This document shows positions 60,431-64,000 of a stretch of DNA of 64,000 nucleotides, in pieces. The stretch lies in assembly GCA_963277665.1 (NCBI GenBank), contig OY728142.1, forward strand, positions 10,244,001 to 10,308,000, written 5' to 3'. A program made the position numbers and the translations under genes. Position 1 is the first letter of the stretch. Each line of letters opens with the position of its first letter. The notes beneath the pieces are model-generated. The model made no database searches and was not told the origin of the DNA. It saw nothing but the letters and a program-made list of their open reading frames with translations. The stretch is from Viscum album. Taxonomy: Eukaryota > Streptophyta > Magnoliopsida > Santalales > Viscaceae.

Positions 60431-61000
60431 CTTATTTCATAGGGTCCTCTAAATTTTTTTTCTGAATAATGGATCAGTACTACTGAAAAATATTCTCATT
60501 TATTTAGTGTTCAGAGCATGAGAAATTCATTCAATATTTTATCAGTTTGAAGGAGAAGAAGATCAGCGGTGGACTCTATTCAAGAATGTGAGGCATAAAG
60601 ATGATATTGAATCCATCGATTGGGATGAGTTAAAGAACTTATTTTTCAATAATTAATTTCCTCAAATTCCTTATACCAAGATAGATAAATAGTTCCTTGA
60701 GTTTATGAAAAGGGATTAGGAATCTATTGGTACCTATGAGGATAATTTCATGAGACATGTGAGGTGCGCATTAGAAATTATGATCCGATCTGAAATTAAA
60801 GTTTATAGGTTCTTCAGTGGCTTAAAGCTAAGTCTTGGAAGGTCACTAGCCATTAGAGACTTTAGTAGATACAAAGAGATTGTGTGTTATACAATCAAGG
60901 TTGAAATAGAGGTTGGATTCATGTATCAACCTCATGGTTTTGAGAAGAAAAAAATATGGAGTTCAAAGGAAACTCTAAAACCCATGGAGAAAACAATGTG
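60430..61000 (+). pseudogene. decayed gag of chromovirus III
   Basis: This is the best-preserved gag here. The frame from about 60542 reads QFEGEEDQRWTLFKN (family L.GEA..WW), then DWDELKNLFFNN, then FPQIPYTKIDK, then FLEFMKRD, stop, ESIGTYEDNF and a continuation RCALEI...FFSGLKLSLGR. That is the retrotransposon gag (PF03732) order W..F...F...YFP...R..K..EFL.L.QG..SV.EYE..F......FL.GL. The GEA..WW tryptophan is partly kept (RW). Only three stops interrupt about 150 codons. The zinc knuckle is not clear. An open frame starts at 60750. Confidence 0.85.
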
Positions 61001-61439
61001 AGTTTTTATTTATTCACAAAATATGGGAAAAATCATTGATTATATTTCATTTAGGGGTCGGATAAATGTATTTAGTGTATAAGGTAAGGCCATCAGACAA
61101 TTTATTATTGAAATGATGGGAAGAAGTTAGCTCAAGATACTAATGGATATAAAGCTACACAGAATGCATCCACGCAATTTAGTGCTACAAGTGTAAATAG
61201 AATGATAATTATGATAATCACTTCCCAAACCCAAGTTTTGGTGATGATTATCAATGTTTTCAACCTTTTAATCCATTAGAAAAGGGTAGATCTCATGCAA
61301 TCTCTATTTCTGATGAGGGGTATGATAATGATGTGATGAAACATACACATACATCTTCTCTATAACTACTAATGTCATATTTTATTATGTATCTACCAAA
61401 TTATTAATCTCTCATGAATTTTATTAGAGTGTCCAGATT

Positions 61440-61640
61440 CCATCAAAACAATTAGATTTGGAATTTTTAGTGAAAACCCCTAATGATAGGTTGATTTCAT
61501 CTCAAATATATGATTCCTCTTCGGTTGAATTTTGTGGGAGTGTGCTTCCTGAAAATCTTATCATACTTTCTTGAGTTAAGTTTGATGTCATACTAGGCAT
61601 GGATTGGATTTCATTATATAAACTCCACATCAATTTTCAA
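61440..61640 (+). pseudogene. decayed aspartic protease of chromovirus III
   Basis: The reading ends with FDVILGMDWISLYKLHINF at about 61579-61635, the conserved end of the Ty3/gypsy retropepsin. The catalytic DSG-type motif should lie near 61400 but has not survived in a readable frame. Confidence 0.75.
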
Positions 61641-61775
61641 TGAAGGTGAGTTACATTGGATATTTAAACCCCTCCTATGATCTTCCGTCAATGTGATGAT
61701 AAGCATGAAATTCCTATGTATATTACATCTAGTGTATGGGTATTAATTTCCATTCAAAATGGATGATTATCTTAA

Positions 61776-62400
61776 ATGGTTGGGGATAAAATCAACATCG
61801 ATGATATTCCTATTGTTCAAGAGTTTTTGGAAGTCTTTTTGGAATATTTTCCTAGTCTTCATCCAAAATGTGAAGTTGAGTTCTCAATAGAACTCTTTCC
61901 CGGTTCCACACCCATTTCAAAGACTCCTTATAGAATATATCTTATTGTGTTTCACGAATTGAAGAATAAACTACAAGAAAACCATGATAAGGTATTCATT
62001 TGGATATGGGTGTCACCTTGAAGTGCACCCATTATTTTCGTGAAAAAGAAAAATTGATTAATGAGACTCTCCATTTATTATCAGAAGTTGAAAAAGATCA
62101 TAATAAAGAAAAAGTATCCCCTTCCCCATATTCATGACTTATTTGATCAAATGCACGGAGCTCAATGCATTTCTAAGATTAAATGTCACTATAGATATCA
62201 TCAATTGAGTGTCAGGAAGGTTTATATACACAATATGGCATTCCTTACAACTTATAGACACTATGAAGATATAGTGATATATTTTGGTCTTACTAATTCC
62301 CTAGCTATCTTCATAGATTTAACGAATAGTGTCTTTAGAGATTAACTCAATCAGTTTGTGGTAGTCTTTATAGGTGATATTTTTATCTATTAAATGAGAA
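61776..62400 (+). pseudogene. decayed reverse transcriptase of chromovirus III
   Basis: The first open part (61776-62021) gives VQEFLEVF, then VEFSIELFPGSTPISKTPYR, then LKNKLQE and DKVFIWIWVSP. One stop later come APIIFVKKKN and, from 62061, MRLSIYYQKL, KKYPLPHIHDLFDQMHGAQC, YHQLSV and FGLTNS. After a stop come NQFVVVFIGDIFIY near 62352-62390. The order is exactly that of Ty3/gypsy RT. Two catalytic aspartates are gone: SKIDL is SKIKC here, and FIDD is FIGD. Length and order are otherwise complete, so this copy was intact when it inserted and decayed afterwards. Confidence 0.9.
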
Positions 62401-62554
62401 TGGAAAATCATTAATGTCACTTTATAATTGTACTAAAGACCCTAAAAAGGAGAATCTGTATGAAAAAATTGCACAGTGTCAATTTTGGATGTAAAAGGTT
62501 TCATTTTTGGGTTACATAATCTCAAGAGATTTTATAGAAGTATATCCATAAAAG

Positions 62555-63035
62555 GTGGAGGTTATTGAATGTTATCCTTGACCAACCATAGTGACTAAGA
62601 TTCGTAGATTTCTTGGTTTAGCTGGATATTATAGATGTTTTGTGTAAAATTTCTCATGACTATCTAATCCTCTGACCAAGTAAACTCATAAGGGTGTCAA
62701 GTTCTTCTAGACAGATGAATGTGAGGAAAATTTTAAAGAAATGAAGATAAGTTTAGTCGGGGAACATGTGATTACATTACCCTATAGTAGATAGGGGTTT
62801 GTAATCTATAGTGATGAATCCAATAAGGTATTTAGATGTGTTATTATGAAGAATAACATGGATAGTGCTTATACGTCATAGAAGTTGAAGATTCATGAGA
62901 AAAATAACCAACTCATGATTTGGACTGAGAAGTGATAAAGGATTATGACTTCTTAATATGTTACCACCCTAGGAAAGTAAAAAAGGTGGAATATGATTTG
63001 ATTTGAAAGGATTATCCCACTTTATCCATATTAAG
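62555..63035 (+). pseudogene. RT connection and RNase H of chromovirus III, internally deleted
   Basis: The reading RRFLGLAGYYRCFV near 62606, then VKFF.TDECEENFKEMK near 62697, ITLPYSR and FVIYSDESNKVFRCVIMKNN near 62801, and KIHEKNNQ near 62892 match the family. Just after HEKN the frame jumps to KDYDFLICYHPRKVKK near 62940. In relatives these two motifs lie about fifty residues apart, so the core of RNase H has been deleted. The reading stops where the next LTR begins at 63036. Confidence 0.85.
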
Positions 63036-64000
63036 TGTAACGCCCCGACCCCAGTTACCTAGAGTCGGTGCATTATTACATAACATTGGCATGATCACAA
63101 GGAAGATCAAATCTCGAAAGACCGATTGGTTTAGTAGTCTTGGAAACAATAGATATAATCATAAGTTTTACATTACATCATCAAAATGATAACTACAATA
63201 ACATGGTCTCCTTAGTCCACACTCATATCCTCACTGACTATTCTTGCCAGTCAGTCATAATACACTTCTTCACATCCTGGGAAAAACAAAACATTTAAAG
63301 GGGTGATCTCAAATGCTCCATAAGGATAACAATATAGCAGAAACTTTCATAAGAAAACATAAGCATTTAAGACAATGTATAACTAAAACAAAAGCCTTAT
63401 TAAACTTGAACTTCAGCATAATATTGAAAAAGTAAAATAAAATAATGCCATTACATACTCACATGGATATTCTACTAGACGAATAATCACATGAAATATC
63501 AATAACCACTTTCATAATGAGGGAATGTATAATGCCAGACATTCTGAGACATTTTGTCAAGGCCTCGGCCAAGACGTCTAAAATGATTAAGGCCTCGGCC
63601 AAAACCATAAATCAAATTGGGAAAGGGCCTCGGCCAATTCCACGTCTAGTTGTCTCATGAGACCTACCGATGCATCGAGGAGCTATAGTGGGCTCCACCC
63701 GTCACTTATTAAGTCCAATACATTCCTCATATGAATAGGTTTAAACATAACATAAATATTCGTATTAAAACTAGCATACGAAATGTCAACAATTTCTCCA
63801 TAAACTATGGATGGTATAAAAATAACACATCCACAGTCAAATATATCACAAAATGTTCAATGGAAGTTTTGTATCATAAATTAATTTCAATTAAACTTAA
63901 AACCCATCAAAGGATGTTGACATAGATGAAATCAAAGCTATTTGAGAGAAATATCTCTCTATTTTGAAATCATTTAAAAGTAACATAATAATACATTTAC
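63036..64000 (-). mobile_element. chromovirus LTR R3 (minus strand), runs off the window
   Basis: It begins tgtaacgccccgacccc, the best-preserved terminus of the family. It carries the same blocks as R2 and B (agtcttggaaac, acatcctgggaaaaaca, gtgatctcaaatgctccataag, tctcatgagacc near 63653). No PBS precedes it. It appears to have inserted into the pol of element III. It is less AT-rich than the other LTRs, which suggests a younger or differently maintained copy. Confidence 0.8.
63555..63640 (-). repeat. GC-rich ggcctcggcc minisatellite in LTR R3
   Basis: The sequence ggcctcggcc occurs at 63561, 63591 and 63626 (spacings 30 and 35), each followed by aa. The two arms ggcc...ggcc make it nearly palindromic. 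It lies just ahead of tctcatgaga, the place where LTR F3 carries its 37-bp repeat. Confidence 0.85.

Noticed and set aside
63036..64000. R3 as the 3' LTR of element III
   Set aside because: R3 is on the minus strand while element III is plus, and it cuts pol within RNase H, before integrase.

Overview
The window looks like intergenic DNA from a large, repeat-rich flowering-plant genome. It is strongly AT-rich, no long open frame is intact, and almost all of it can be assigned to layers of decayed plant transposable elements. The best-supported family is a Ty3/gypsy chromovirus (Tekay/Del-like). Its LTRs have termini of the TGTAACACCC / GGGTGTTACA type, the primer-binding site (PBS) matches initiator Met-tRNA, and a chromodomain-like tail follows the integrase. 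No host gene, tRNA gene, rRNA gene or CRISPR array was found. The species cannot be named from this sequence.

Layout. 1-13234: one minus-strand chromovirus with its 3' LTR at 1-2047 (cut by the window edge), a polypurine tract (PPT) at 2048, a scrambled interior at 2057-7599, a PBS at 7600-7616 and a 5' LTR at 7618-13234. The interior carries a SINE-like insert (about 2945-3060), a truncated LTR (about 3297-5191) and the end of a CACTA transposon (5192 to about 6200). 13231-35466: a plus-strand chromovirus with 5' LTR 13231-16780, PBS 16782, decayed gag-protease-RT-RNase H-integrase-chromodomain, PPT 31801 and 3' LTR 31815-35466. Its RT is split by a 10.6-kb minus-strand element at 18934-29497. 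That insert has three LTRs and two 2.7-kb interiors, and its PBS resembles the tRNA-Asp type of the Athila/Tat group. 35467-42000: a truncated chromovirus LTR start (36112), a minus-strand LINE ORF1-like/DUF4283 remnant (37440-39100) and unassigned AT-rich DNA. 42001-50512: a minus-strand LARD-like element with two 2.57-kb LTRs, a 3.4-kb interior without recognisable pol, and a Met-tRNA PBS. 50731-54529: a lone minus-strand chromovirus LTR. 55248-55520: a Ty1/copia RNase H tail on the minus strand. 55545-63035: a plus-strand chromovirus with 5' LTR, PBS, gag, protease, RT and part of RNase H. 63036-64000: another minus-strand chromovirus LTR leaves the window.

The elements form a nesting history. 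The 10.6-kb element entered the plus-strand RT after the host element had inserted, because the RT reading resumes on the far side. The most interesting recurrent structure is inside the chromovirus LTRs. Each carries two sets of roughly 185-207-bp tandem units, downstream of the TATA box, at similar relative positions. The gap between the two sets is also near constant (about 344-362 bp). Copy number varies between LTRs (two to four), while the unit length stays near that of one plant nucleosome repeat. Shorter, non-homologous minisatellites also occupy matching places in several LTRs.

All similarities were judged by eye, and no identity percentages were computed. LTR ends are good to a few bases where TG/CA, PBS or PPT fix them, and to tens of bases elsewhere.
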